From the NCBI GenBank assembly GCA_964342825.1, contig CAYFHO010000007.1, positions 55,697 through 119,696 on the forward strand: 64,000 bases of DNA, given 5' to 3'. A program made the translations under genes and the position numbers. Source of the DNA: AAA164-E04 sp964342825. GTDB taxonomy: Bacteria > Verrucomicrobiota > Verrucomicrobiia > Limisphaerales > AAA164-E04. Positions 52,470-61,626 of the stretch are shown here, in pieces (positions within the stretch are counted from its first letter, which is position 1; each line of letters opens with the position of its first letter). The notes below the pieces were generated by a model. It had not been told where the DNA came from. It saw nothing but the letters and a program-made list of their open reading frames with translations, and made no database searches.

Positions 52470-53831
52470 TCACGCCAGTACATCTGGAAGTAACTCCGTA
52501 CTATCGGCAAATTTCTCCACTGGTGTTCCAAAGGCTTTCAGCATGGAGCAATATAGGTTGGACAATGGAGTGTTGGTGTCATAAACCATGTGACGTCCGG
52601 TCTGGATGCTTCCCCCTGCGCTTCCAGCAATGACCAGCGGCAGGTTGCGTGGATTGTGACTGTTGCCGTCTCTCAAGCCAGAACCAAACATGATCATGGA
52701 TTGATCCAGCACATTGCTATCACCCTCAGGCATGTTCTTAAGTTTGTTAAGAAGATAGGCATATTGTTCGACATGCCATTGGGCAATCAGCTGATATTGG
52801 ACAAGGTTTTCTTCCTTTTTCTCGTGATGAGAAACGCTGTGATGTCCGGACTTAACCCCATCCAAAAACGAAAAGTTTGTATTACTGACCGCATTACCGA
52901 ACATGAAGGTGCAGATGCGTGTACTGTCGGTTTGAAATGCCAGTGCGATCATGTCGAGCATGAGTCGGACATGTTCCGCGTGTTCCCTCGGGATGCCTGC
53001 TGGTTTGGTTGATGGATCCATGTCCACCGCAGGCTGCCAGGTTTTACCTTCCGGTTGGCTGGCTTGTTCAATGCGCTGTTCAAGGCTACGGATCGACTCA
53101 AGGTAATCATCGATTCGCGTACGGTCCTCCTGTCCCACACGGTTTCTTAATTGTTTGGCATCCCCAAGAACTCGATCCAGCAACAATCGATCCTGGCTGG
53201 ATTGTCCTTGCTGTGGGTTTGTCACCCGAAATAGTCTTTCAAAAACCAAACGAGGATTGATCTCTCTGGCTAATGGCCGTGTCGGACGGCTCCAGGCAAT
53301 GTGCGATCCATAAACCCTGGTGTAACCAACGTTTGTATCGACGCCAATGCTCACCGGACTGATGGCTAGTTCGAGTGAAGGTAATGGTGTTTGCCCCAGA
53401 GCGCCTCGTGCGGCTATCTGATCCATGGAGACCCCATTACTGTTCAGATCAAAACCAAGCGACTTGCTGATCGTCTGGCAGGTCAAAAATCCAGAAGTCT
53501 TTACGTAATGACCGTCTCCCACGTTGCTTGCCTGATTCCAAAGGTTGGTTGGAATAAATAGTTTGTCCTTCAGTCCCTCGAGTGGCGACAACGTTTTGGA
53601 AAGCTGATAAGAACTACCTTCCCCTTCTGGCGTCCATTGGTCCTCACGAACACCGTTGGGCATAAACAACACTGCCATCCGTTTGGGACTTCGCTGAGAT
53701 GTCGCTCTTGCTTTAATGGGCATCATGGCCTCCAGCCAGGGTAATGCCAAGGTGGCACCCGTGCCTTTCAAGAGTGTTCGGCGAGACATGGGTTGCTTCA
53801 TGCTTTGAATATTCATGGCTTTCTGACTCAA
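52470..53831 (-). CDS. DUF1552 family exported protein (second copy)
   Basis: 453 residues. A Tat-like motif SRRTLLKGTGATLALPWLEA lies at about residues 16-35. DUF1552 blocks: MAVLFMPNGVREDQW, HYVKTSGFLTCQTISKS, FMFGNAVSNTNFSFLDGVKSGHHSVSHH, MIMFGSGLRDGNSHNPRNLP and GGSIQTGRHMVYD. It is 5 bases downstream of the DUF1592-group gene, the same pairing and order as at 10753-14558, and clearly paralogous to that copy (shared R-L-D/D-E-Y-L/F-E-S-I-R block). Its function is unknown. Confidence 0.9.
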   Translation of the reverse strand: MSQKAMNIQSMKQPMSRRTLLKGTGATLALPWLEAMMPIKARATSQRSPKRMAVLFMPNGVREDQWTPEGEGSSYQLSKTLSPLEGLKDKLFIPTNLWNQASNVGDGHYVKTSGFLTCQTISKSLGFDLNSNGVSMDQIAARGALGQTPLPSLELAISPVSIGVDTNVGYTRVYGSHIAWSRPTRPLAREINPRLVFERLFRVTNPQQGQSSQDRLLLDRVLGDAKQLRNRVGQEDRTRIDDYLESIRSLEQRIEQASQPEGKTWQPAVDMDPSTKPAGIPREHAEHVRLMLDMIALAFQTDSTRICTFMFGNAVSNTNFSFLDGVKSGHHSVSHHEKKEENLVQYQLIAQWHVEQYAYLLNKLKNMPEGDSNVLDQSMIMFGSGLRDGNSHNPRNLPLVIAGSAGGSIQTGRHMVYDTNTPLSNLYCSMLKAFGTPVEKFADSTELLPDVLA

Positions 53832-53836
53832 TCTGA

Positions 53837-55792
53837 TTATTTAGAACTACTTTCCAGCACTGATCTTGAACTCTTATAGCGGAATTGAATGCTTTCGACA
53901 ATGCCCATCAATAAGTGGTGCGATGAATAATGATTGGCTTTCAAGTCTTCAACGATGGCATCCACGGTGCAGAAGTCTTCATAGGTCAATTCACGGGCCA
54001 GGGCGTAGCCGAGCATTTTTCTTGTCAGGTGACGCACAATTTGATCCTTGCGTTCCATCAAAATTTTCTTGAGTTCTCCGGGGCCTTCAAACTCCGTGCC
54101 ATCGGGCATCGTAGCCCTGGCATCTACGGGTTGTCCGCCTTCTTCAGTACGCCAGCGCCCCAGCACATCGTAGTTTTCCAGGCTGAACCCCAGGGGATCA
54201 ATTTTGTCATGGCAGGTGGCACAGGTTGGATCCGCACGGTGTATTTCCAATCGTTGGCGCAGGGTTTGAGCTTGTTCCTGATGGGATTCCTCGTCCAAAG
54301 GTGGAACGTCCGGGGGAGGGGGTGGGGCGGTTTCGCCCAAGAGCGTTTCTAGGATCCATTTTCCGCGCAGTACAGGGCTCGTTCTGTGTGGGTGAGAGGA
54401 CACAGCCAACACGGCGGCCATGCTGACCAGCCCACCACGATGGGGATCCTCCTTGATTTCGACACGTTTAGGTTGTTCTCTAAACTCGCCCTTAACTTTG
54501 TAATGCCGTGATAATCTGCGATTGATATAGGTATAATCAGCATCAATTAAATCCAGCAACGGGCGGTTCTCGGTAAGGATTTCATGGAAGAAAAATACGG
54601 GTTCATATTTCATGCCTCCTTCCAATTCGGAATCGTATCCACGAATCGATTTATCCGGCTTGAATTCGCGTCCAAGAGCACGAGTGCCCAGCCATTGTTC
54701 CACAAAATTCTGTGCAAAGTTCCGCACCTTACGAGAGTGTGGATCTTTGAGCATGCGAACAACCTGTTCTTTTAAAATTTCTTCTTGCTGCAGCCTGCCA
54801 TCAGAAGCCAGCTGCATGAGTGTTTCGTCAGGAGGGGCACCCCACAGGAAGTAGGACAGGCGTGTGGCCAATTCATAGTCTCCCAAGGGGGTCGGTTCGC
54901 TTGAGTTTGAGGGTGTTTCAATGATGAATAAAAACTTGGGAGAAATCAACACGGCTGAAAGTGTCAGTTGCATGGCAGGAGAAAAGGCGCCTTCATCAGC
55001 CAGGGCTTGTTCAAACAGGCTAATGTACTCATTCATTTCCTCTGCTGTCGCTGGACGTCTGAATGCGCGTGGTAAAAATTTTTCCAGGATTTGTTTGGCG
55101 GCCTGTTGTGGTGTGGTTTTTTCATTTGGTTCTGCTACAAGAAATCTTTTACTGGACCGAGTATCCGCAAAAGCATATTTCACCGCGGACCTGGCAGCTT
55201 CGAGGTATTTTTCCGCATGAATGGGTGAAATGAACAGGGTCTCGGCGGCATTGTCAAAACCTTCGCCTCCTGAACCCTCGCTGGGTAAAGCCTCTCCAGC
55301 GTCGAAATGCACGTCCAGCAAAGCTCTCACCGATGCCGAGTACTCGGTTCGATTTAAACGTCGAACCATCGGTGGGCCCGGTTGAACGCCGTCAGAACAG
55401 GCTGCATCCCGGAGAGTGACTGTCATCCATTCCACAAAGGCCAATCGCTCCTTGGTCGAGGGTTGAATGACATCTTCATCATCGGGTGGCATGTCCTCGT
55501 CCCGTATCCGATGCAAATGGCTGTCCCAATCCAGTGCATCGGCGATGATTGGGGCCAAAGAAGTGTAGATACTTAGGTCTAACTTACCTTTGGGTCTAGG
55601 CGGTTGATGGCAATCAATGCAGTATTGCTGAATGAATGCAGTGCCGTTTGCGTTTGTAAATTCAGCAGCATGGCTCCACCCCGTGTGGCTCAGGATCACC
55701 GCAATCATCGCCCTTAACCAAAAAAACTTCTGGTCAGTACGAGCATTTGTTCGGTTTTTTAAGGCACCCATCAACCTACTTTTATTCAACAT
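53837..55792 (-). CDS. DUF1587/1592/1588/1585 c-type cytochrome family protein (second copy)
   Basis: About 651 residues from the ATG at 55792. The frame could begin at 55825, but that would overlap the YkgJ-type gene by 23 bases, whereas 55792 has AAGG just upstream and leaves a clean 10-base spacer. Parts: signal peptide; PSCyt1 with YCIDCHQPPRPKGKLDL (C58, C61, H62) and MPPDDEDV; DUF1587 (RRLNRTEYSASVRALL); DUF1592 (ATRLSYFLWGAPPDE); DUF1588 with CATCHDKIDPLGF; DUF1585 (LTRKMLGYALARELTYED). It has the canonical compact linker between DUF1588 and DUF1585, and so shows what is inserted in the copy at 12123-14558. Confidence 0.9.
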   Translation of the reverse strand: MLNKSRLMGALKNRTNARTDQKFFWLRAMIAVILSHTGWSHAAEFTNANGTAFIQQYCIDCHQPPRPKGKLDLSIYTSLAPIIADALDWDSHLHRIRDEDMPPDDEDVIQPSTKERLAFVEWMTVTLRDAACSDGVQPGPPMVRRLNRTEYSASVRALLDVHFDAGEALPSEGSGGEGFDNAAETLFISPIHAEKYLEAARSAVKYAFADTRSSKRFLVAEPNEKTTPQQAAKQILEKFLPRAFRRPATAEEMNEYISLFEQALADEGAFSPAMQLTLSAVLISPKFLFIIETPSNSSEPTPLGDYELATRLSYFLWGAPPDETLMQLASDGRLQQEEILKEQVVRMLKDPHSRKVRNFAQNFVEQWLGTRALGREFKPDKSIRGYDSELEGGMKYEPVFFFHEILTENRPLLDLIDADYTYINRRLSRHYKVKGEFREQPKRVEIKEDPHRGGLVSMAAVLAVSSHPHRTSPVLRGKWILETLLGETAPPPPPDVPPLDEESHQEQAQTLRQRLEIHRADPTCATCHDKIDPLGFSLENYDVLGRWRTEEGGQPVDARATMPDGTEFEGPGELKKILMERKDQIVRHLTRKMLGYALARELTYEDFCTVDAIVEDLKANHYSSHHLLMGIVESIQFRYKSSRSVLESSSK

Positions 55793-55802
55793 TTCGCCTT
55801 GG

Positions 55803-56396
55803 TCAAGTGGACTTGGATGAATCACTTCCTTTCCTCTCGTCTGAGTTGTAAAAATGAGTATCCAATGCCTCTTGTAAGACGGTTTTGTAGTCTTTTAATT
55901 CAGATTTTCTCGACCTATATGCCTTCAAAGCCTCACCCGAAAGGGTTTTCGATGCTTTGCGAATATCTCGATAGTGACTGGCGAGTGCTTTGGATTCGAA
56001 TTGGGGAAATATTTTTAAGAGAACATCGGTATATTGGTTACGAAGTTTTTTTGTTCTTTGAATAAGTTCAAGTGCTTCAGGTTCGCTCAAGGCATTGATG
56101 GATGCCCGTTTTAATAAGGCGCACCTAAACTCGCCACACCTCATGGGGCGGCATTCATATGTCTGACAAGAGCCATGCCGGAATCCTGAACATGGTTGCT
56201 TCATGAGGGTGCTTCCATCCTGAGATTTGCTGATTCGCAACCCAGCTTCTTTGTACTTTTGGATTGGTTCTGAGTCCTTGATTCGGACATTTAAAAATAA
56301 GGTGCCATCACAGCAAAATCCGCATGCTTTGCAGAGCTTTTGCTCAAGGGCCTCCTGGCTGATTTGATTGTTCTCCAAGGAAGTATGGTGTTCCAC
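55803..56396 (-). CDS. YkgJ-family cysteine-cluster protein
   Basis: 197 residues. The Cys pattern CKACGFCCDG (residues 22-31), then CSGFRHGSCQTYECRPMRCGEFRC, matches the CxxCxxCC/YkgJ family, which probably binds zinc or an iron-sulfur cluster. The C-terminal 80 residues are helical and charged. No activity is established. It lies directly upstream of, and on the same strand as, the second DUF1592/DUF1552 pair, so it could help metal or heme handling for those proteins (inference). Confidence 0.85.
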   Translation of the reverse strand: MEHHTSLENNQISQEALEQKLCKACGFCCDGTLFLNVRIKDSEPIQKYKEAGLRISKSQDGSTLMKQPCSGFRHGSCQTYECRPMRCGEFRCALLKRASINALSEPEALELIQRTKKLRNQYTDVLLKIFPQFESKALASHYRDIRKASKTLSGEALKAYRSRKSELKDYKTVLQEALDTHFYNSDERKGSDSSKST

Positions 56397-56453
56397 ATTC
56401 GGCTTTATTGCACGCTCAAAGTGATTGCAGACTGATTGAAAAAGTGAGTGATA

Positions 56454-57692
56454 TCATTCGTATCGAAGTGATTCAATCGGGTCCAGATTGGCTGCCTTGA
56501 CTGCCGGGTAGGTGCCAAAAATGATGCCGACAAAACTACAGATCAATAGTCCAAAAAAGATCCAGTCCATTGGAATCACCACCGGCATTTCGAGAGCATA
56601 GGCGACACCATTTCCTCCAATAACCCCAAGAGCTACTCCCATGAGTCCCCCAACTTCGCAGAGCACAATGGCCTCAACAATAAATTGAGTAATGATGTTT
56701 CGTTTTTTTGCGCCGATGGCTCTTCGAACCCCGATTTCACGAGTACGCTCAGTCACCGATACCAACATGATATTCATGATACCTATTCCCGCAGCCAAAA
56801 GGGAGATTGAGCTGATCAATGCCATGCCCACACGAACGGCCAGGGTAAAAGCTTGAAACTGTGTTACCAGTGAGTCGTTGGAAAAGATCTCAAAGTCATC
56901 CTCTTTCCCTGGTGGAACTTTACGAGCTACGCGGAGAATCCCTCTCACTTCTTCCCGAGTGTCTGCAAACAGTTCCTGACTGGGAGCTTGAACCAGAATC
57001 GAAAGACTGCGCCAGCGCCTGCCGTATCGATTCAATCCTGTGGTCAGTGGAATGATGGCAAAATTATCCTGGTTGCCTCCGAGCATTTGTCCCTTGGTTT
57101 CCAATACACCCACCACTTGGTATTTTATGCCATCCAGTTTGACTTCCTCTCCCACTGCTGAACTGTGGGGAAAGAGAACTTCCGCTAATCCACCAGCAAG
57201 GATACATACTGCACGAGCGCTGTCCAAATCATGATCCATGAAGGATCGCCCTTCTCCAATAACCCAGTTTTTGGCAGGGAAACTTCCCGGAGTTTCACCA
57301 AAAAGTCGAACATTGGGTGGTGATTTGCCATATCTGGATGTTGCCATCCCGCCCCAAAAATCCGATTCCATTCCCACACTTCGCGCTAATGTGGAGCGCT
57401 CCTGCACCATGATGCCATCGCCATAGGAAATGTCTTTCCGTCTCCAGAATTTTTCAAAATCGGTCACACCAAAAAAGGCACCGGGAAATTTTCGGATTTG
57501 AAAGGAGTTGGCTCCCAGTTGACTCAGCTGGGATTCAATGTTGTTTTGAAGAACTCGCACAGCGGTCATCACCACAATGATTGAAAACACCCCAATCATC
57601 ACACCAAGCAGGGTCAAAGCCGATCGCAGTTTATGACCTGCGATCGCAGATAATGCCATGACGACATTCTCTTTGAACTCATGAATCCACAT
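56454..57692 (-). CDS. MacB-like ABC transporter permease (second)
   Basis: 412 residues. One N-terminal membrane helix (LRSALTLLGVMIGVFSIIVVM), a periplasmic MacB core domain of about 230 residues, and three C-terminal helices with the FtsX signature INIMLVSVTERTREIGVRRAIGAKKRNI. It lacks a fused ATPase, so it depends on the separate ATPase at 59009. It is the last gene of the exporter operon and about half-diverged from the neighbouring permease, which suggests a heterodimer. Confidence 0.9.
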   Translation of the reverse strand: MWIHEFKENVVMALSAIAGHKLRSALTLLGVMIGVFSIIVVMTAVRVLQNNIESQLSQLGANSFQIRKFPGAFFGVTDFEKFWRRKDISYGDGIMVQERSTLARSVGMESDFWGGMATSRYGKSPPNVRLFGETPGSFPAKNWVIGEGRSFMDHDLDSARAVCILAGGLAEVLFPHSSAVGEEVKLDGIKYQVVGVLETKGQMLGGNQDNFAIIPLTTGLNRYGRRWRSLSILVQAPSQELFADTREEVRGILRVARKVPPGKEDDFEIFSNDSLVTQFQAFTLAVRVGMALISSISLLAAGIGIMNIMLVSVTERTREIGVRRAIGAKKRNIITQFIVEAIVLCEVGGLMGVALGVIGGNGVAYALEMPVVIPMDWIFFGLLICSFVGIIFGTYPAVKAANLDPIESLRYE

Positions 57693-57740
57693 GATCTATG
57701 CCCATTGTTTGAGGGTGAAATTTTCCGAGAGGTTCATGGT

Positions 57741-58970
57741 TCATTCGCTTCTCAAAGCCTCCACAGGATCCATGCGAGCCGCGCGCCAAGCAGGCAGGAA
57801 TCCGGAAATAAGGCCCGTGATCAGTGAGACTCCGATAGCCATCAACGCAACAGAGAAAGGCATGGCTCCTCCCAATTTGCTTTTCAAAGCCAAACTGATT
57901 GGAAAAGCAATTCCGAGTCCAATGAGCCCACCAATGAGGCATATGACGGCAGCTTCAATCAGGAACTGAGCAAGGATGGCTCGGCGTTTGGCTCCGATCG
58001 CCTTTCGAATTCCAATTTCTCTCGTGCGTTCGGTCACCGAAACCAACATGATGTTCATGATTCCGATACCGCCCACAAAAAGCGAGAGTCCGGTGATGAA
58101 TAATCCAGCAGTTCCAATGACTGCCAGGACCTTGTTAAATGCTTCCAAAAACTGGTCTTGCTGGTTGATCGCAAAATCATCTGCTTCACCCGGACGCACC
58201 CCACGGATTCGTCTAAAGGTGCTGCGCAATTCTTCCTTTGCTTCATCCATTCGATCAAGTGATCCAACCTTTACCTGCACTGTGAGATCTGGACGGGAGT
58301 AGAATTGATAACGCCATTGCTCCAAAGGAATGATGACACTGTTATCGCCGCCCATTTCACCGAAAAGTCCCCCTTGTTTCTCCAGAACTCCGACCACGGA
58401 AAATGGTTTCTCACCGATCCTCAAGGTTTCGTTCAGAGGGGACAGCGTTTGGAATAAGTTGGACGAAACGTTGGCTCCAATCACGCAGACCGGTCGGCCT
58501 CCATCCGATTCGGATCGGTTGAAAAAACGACCCCCGGCCACCAATGAACCGCTCGTCTGGAGATACTGTTCATTCGTCCCGATCACCTGAACTCCACTTG
58601 ATTTTTTATCGCGGTAAGTGACCGACCTTCCCATTTGTGCCACCGGAGCCACAGCTTGACTCAGGGTTAATTCCTGCTCCAGATCGCGCACCTGATCAAA
58701 TAATATGCGTTCACGTTTCCGCGCGTTGAGCCATTCCTGCTCGGACGCGAAGAACCAGCTGAACCTTTGGACATGGAAGACATCGGTCCCAAATGAAGCA
58801 ATGGCAGTCAGGAAGGACGCGCGAAATCCGGCGATAGCTGTCCCCATGAGAGTCACGGTCATGATGCCTATGACGATTCCCAGGGTGGTCAGGACCGATC
58901 GCAGTTTGTTTGCTTTGATCGCATCCCAGGCAATGACCAGTCCTTCGATCAACTCTGTGAAGAACGTCAT
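57741..58970 (-). CDS. MacB-like ABC transporter permease (first)
   Basis: 409 residues, same layout as its neighbour: an N-terminal helix (LRSVLTTLGIVIGIMTVTLMG), a periplasmic core, and GIMNIMLVSVTERTREIGIRKAIGAKRRAI followed by three helices. A strong GGAGG lies 5 bases before the ATG. MacB-type transporters do not carry substrate through the membrane; they use ATP to push substrate from the periplasm through an outer-membrane channel (mechanotransmission). No TolC homologue is in this operon. Confidence 0.92.
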   Translation of the reverse strand: MTFFTELIEGLVIAWDAIKANKLRSVLTTLGIVIGIMTVTLMGTAIAGFRASFLTAIASFGTDVFHVQRFSWFFASEQEWLNARKRERILFDQVRDLEQELTLSQAVAPVAQMGRSVTYRDKKSSGVQVIGTNEQYLQTSGSLVAGGRFFNRSESDGGRPVCVIGANVSSNLFQTLSPLNETLRIGEKPFSVVGVLEKQGGLFGEMGGDNSVIIPLEQWRYQFYSRPDLTVQVKVGSLDRMDEAKEELRSTFRRIRGVRPGEADDFAINQQDQFLEAFNKVLAVIGTAGLFITGLSLFVGGIGIMNIMLVSVTERTREIGIRKAIGAKRRAILAQFLIEAAVICLIGGLIGLGIAFPISLALKSKLGGAMPFSVALMAIGVSLITGLISGFLPAWRAARMDPVEALRSE

Positions 58971-59008
58971 TGAGACCTCCGCTTCATGGTGGATGTGTGG
59001 GGCACTTT

Positions 59009-59704
59009 TTAGACTGATAATGGTTGCACGGGCTCGTCACTGGCAATCAATCCATCACGAATTCGAATCATTCGGCGTGATCTCAACGCGACTTCTTCTT
59101 CGTGAGTGACGACAATGATGGTGTTTCCTCTTTGAGATAATTCATCAAACAAAGTCAGAATTTCTTCCCCTGTTTTGGAATCAAGATTTCCGGTGGGCTC
59201 ATCGGCCAGGATAATGGAAGGACGCGTGACCAGCGCACGTGCGATGGCGACACGCTGCCTTTGACCGCCGGATAATTCATTTGGTCGATGAAGTTTTCGG
59301 TCAGCCAGATTAACCTGTTGCAAGGCTTCATCGGCCTGTTGTCGTCTCGGTTCCAATTTGACCCCGGCATAAATCAGCGGCAGTTCCACATTATGCAATG
59401 CCGTGGACCTGGGGAGCAGGTTGAATGTTTGAAATACAAACCCTATTTCACGGTTTCGAATGTCGGCAAGTTCATTGTCATCCATCTCACTGACATCCAA
59501 ACCATTCAATTCATAACGCCCCGTGGAGGGTGTATCCAGACAGCCGATCAGATTCATCAGGGTGGATTTGCCGGATCCGGATGGTCCCATGATTGCGACA
59601 TATTCCCCGCGTTCAATGGACAAGGAAACTCCTCGGAGGGCATAGACCGTCTCACTGCCCATGACATAGTGCCGGGAAAGTTGGTCAATCTTGATCAGGC
59701 TCAT
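59009..59704 (-). CDS. MacB-type (LolD-like) ABC transporter ATPase
   Basis: 231 residues from the ATG at 59704. The frame is open to 59794, but that would run into the adaptor gene; 59704 starts one base after the adaptor stop and gives the normal MSLIKIDQLSRHYVMG start. Motifs: Walker A GPSGSGKSTLMNLIG, Q-loop FVFQTFNLLPR, signature LSGGQRQRVAIARAL, Walker B IILADEPTGNLDS and switch His VVTHEEEVA. It powers the two permeases downstream. Confidence 0.93.
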   Translation of the reverse strand: MSLIKIDQLSRHYVMGSETVYALRGVSLSIERGEYVAIMGPSGSGKSTLMNLIGCLDTPSTGRYELNGLDVSEMDDNELADIRNREIGFVFQTFNLLPRSTALHNVELPLIYAGVKLEPRRQQADEALQQVNLADRKLHRPNELSGGQRQRVAIARALVTRPSIILADEPTGNLDSKTGEEILTLFDELSQRGNTIIVVTHEEEVALRSRRMIRIRDGLIASDEPVQPLSV

Positions 59705-59705
59705 G

Positions 59706-61058
59706 TCAGGGCATTTTAATTTTTCCAGGGGCTGCGCCTCCTTTGATGATTTTCTTTCCGTCCTGCAATTCCCTGCTGATGGCAAGAAATCCACCCACTA
59801 CAATTTCCTGACCTTCTTCCAGTCCATTCTCAATTTCAAAGAAACCATTGTCACTGATCCCCAGCGTCACAGGCTGTTGGCGCACCTTGTTTTCTTCCAC
59901 CACAAAAACTACTTCGACCGGACGATTGTTTTTCGCTTTGGAGTTTTCGGGTTTGTCAGTTGCCTTCTCTTGTTTCTCTTTGGGCGGATCTGTTTTTTCT
60001 ACTTTCTTTTCCTCATCAGGATTTTTTGCCTGCTCCTCCTTTTTCTCGGATTTTGCTTCTTTCTTGGGAGGACGGGTGGTGACACTTGCAATGGGTACCG
60101 CCAGCACATCTTTTCGGTATCGCGTTTCGATATTAGCAGTCACCGACATGCCAGGGCGAAAGTTGGCTTTTTCCTGGATATGAATTTTGACTTCGAAGCG
60201 TGTGGCATCCTGATTTTGTCCCCCGCTGGACCCGGCATTGCGTGCGGCATTGGCAATTTCAGTGACGACACCCGTGAATTTCTCATCTCGAAACGCATCC
60301 ACCTCAAGTTTCGCTTTCTGACCTAATTCAATCAGAACGATATCCATTTCACCAATATCAACACGTGCCTCCATTTCATTGAGGTCGACAATCGTCATGA
60401 CATCCGTGCCAGCCTGTTGTGCGGTACCGACAACCCGTTCGCCAAGCTTGGAACGGAGTTGGCTCACGGTGCCGTCGAGGGGGGAGACAATGGTCGTTTT
60501 GGCGAGTTCTTCTTCGGATCTTTGTAAGGAGGCCTTGGTCATTTCCACTCTGTGCTGTGAAGATTGCAAACTTGCTTTTGCAATTTGGTGCGAAGTTTCA
60601 AAATCCATGAACACTGACTCAGAAATGAGCTTTGATTTGAACAACTCTCTGTTTCGCTCCAGTTCGGCGGCTGCTTTGGTCAGGTTGGCCTTGGCGGTTT
60701 CTAAATCAGCCAGCGATGACTTGTAGCTCGCTTCGGCAGAATTCCTGTTGGCGATGTAAAAGTCAGGCCTGATACGCAGTAGTAAATCACCTTGTTTGAC
60801 CTTTTGAGCTTCTTTAACCGGCAACTCAATTATTTCGCCGCTGACTTCCGGACTGATCTTAACCTGTAAAACAGGTTGGACACGTCCATTGGCAACCACC
60901 TCTTCCGTGATGTTGCGCCGCTCCACTTTTCCAGTTTGTACCTGAATGGCGTCATCCTTTTTACGAAAGCTTGCCGCTATAAAGACACCAATGATCGCAA
61001 CCAGCAATACGGACAAAATGATCCATTTGCGTTTCTTTTTTTTGCTCTTTGGGGGCAT
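59706..61058 (-). CDS. MacA-like periplasmic adaptor (membrane fusion protein)
   Basis: 450 residues. An N-terminal membrane anchor (WIILSVLLVAIIGVFIAASF) follows a very basic lead. Lipoyl halves (VQPVLQVKISPEVSGEIIELPVKEAQKVKQGDLLLRI and TIVSPLDGTVSQLRSKLGERV) flank a coiled-coil hairpin, followed by beta-barrel and membrane-proximal parts. Residues about 325-382 are an unusual Lys/Glu/Pro-rich low-complexity insert in the C-terminal domain. It bridges the MacB-like permeases to an outer-membrane channel. It is the first exporter gene of the operon. Confidence 0.92.
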   Translation of the reverse strand: MPPKSKKKKRKWIILSVLLVAIIGVFIAASFRKKDDAIQVQTGKVERRNITEEVVANGRVQPVLQVKISPEVSGEIIELPVKEAQKVKQGDLLLRIRPDFYIANRNSAEASYKSSLADLETAKANLTKAAAELERNRELFKSKLISESVFMDFETSHQIAKASLQSSQHRVEMTKASLQRSEEELAKTTIVSPLDGTVSQLRSKLGERVVGTAQQAGTDVMTIVDLNEMEARVDIGEMDIVLIELGQKAKLEVDAFRDEKFTGVVTEIANAARNAGSSGGQNQDATRFEVKIHIQEKANFRPGMSVTANIETRYRKDVLAVPIASVTTRPPKKEAKSEKKEEQAKNPDEEKKVEKTDPPKEKQEKATDKPENSKAKNNRPVEVVFVVEENKVRQQPVTLGISDNGFFEIENGLEEGQEIVVGGFLAISRELQDGKKIIKGGAAPGKIKMP

Positions 61059-61092
61059 GACAATCCTGTTATACCGTTTCGAGGCTCAATTG

Positions 61093-61626
61093 TTACAGGT
61101 TATTTGGACTTCGCTGGAAAAGTTTGGCACCAATCGCCCCGCCGATCAGTCCAGAAAGAGAGGCAAATACGATGGTCACCACCAATCCCATGATGATCTG
61201 TGGCATGCTTAATCCCAATGCCTTTTGACGCTCAAACTCAGCTTTTGTCTGCTCAAGTGCTTCCTGATTCCCCGTTTTTTCGACCAAAGTCAACACCAGC
61301 CATTCGATCTCCCTGGCGCCTATCTGGTAATCAAAGAGAAAATAGAGCCCCATTGAAACCACCCAGGATGAAAGTGCTCCGAGAAGGCAGGTCAGGATTC
61401 CCAGTTTGATGCCCTGCCCAGCTGTCAACGTAAGGGAGTATTGAGAAGTGAACAGGTGTATCGCCAGTAAGGACCCCAATATCTGAGGGAGGCAGCACCC
61501 GAAAACTGCGAACGGGATAAATGCGATAATGAAAATCATCGTCGCCCCCATCGCCATTGCTCTGAAATTATCGGGTGGTTCGTTCTGGCCCATCAAGTCG
61601 GGCAGCTCAGGTTCATTTGTATTCAT
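61093..61626 (-). CDS. Hypothetical multi-pass membrane protein
   Basis: 177 residues with four membrane segments (FIIAFIPFAVFGCCLPQILGS, IKLGILTCLLGALSSWVVSMGLYFLF, IIMGLVVTIVFASLSGLIGGAIG) and a charged cytoplasmic or periplasmic loop of about 45 residues. The C-terminal SGLIGGAIGAKLF recalls small DUF4199-like membrane proteins, but the family cannot be named with confidence. It overlaps the DUF2085 gene by 14 bases and lies 34 bases upstream of the exporter operon. Confidence 0.75.
   Translation of the reverse strand: MNTNEPELPDLMGQNEPPDNFRAMAMGATMIFIIAFIPFAVFGCCLPQILGSLLAIHLFTSQYSLTLTAGQGIKLGILTCLLGALSSWVVSMGLYFLFDYQIGAREIEWLVLTLVEKTGNQEALEQTKAEFERQKALGLSMPQIIMGLVVTIVFASLSGLIGGAIGAKLFQRSPNNL

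Noticed and set aside
59691..60326. 211-codon plus-strand frame opposite the MacA-like adaptor
   Set aside because: Phe/Leu-rich translation is the mirror of the Lys/Glu-rich insert in the real minus-strand gene.
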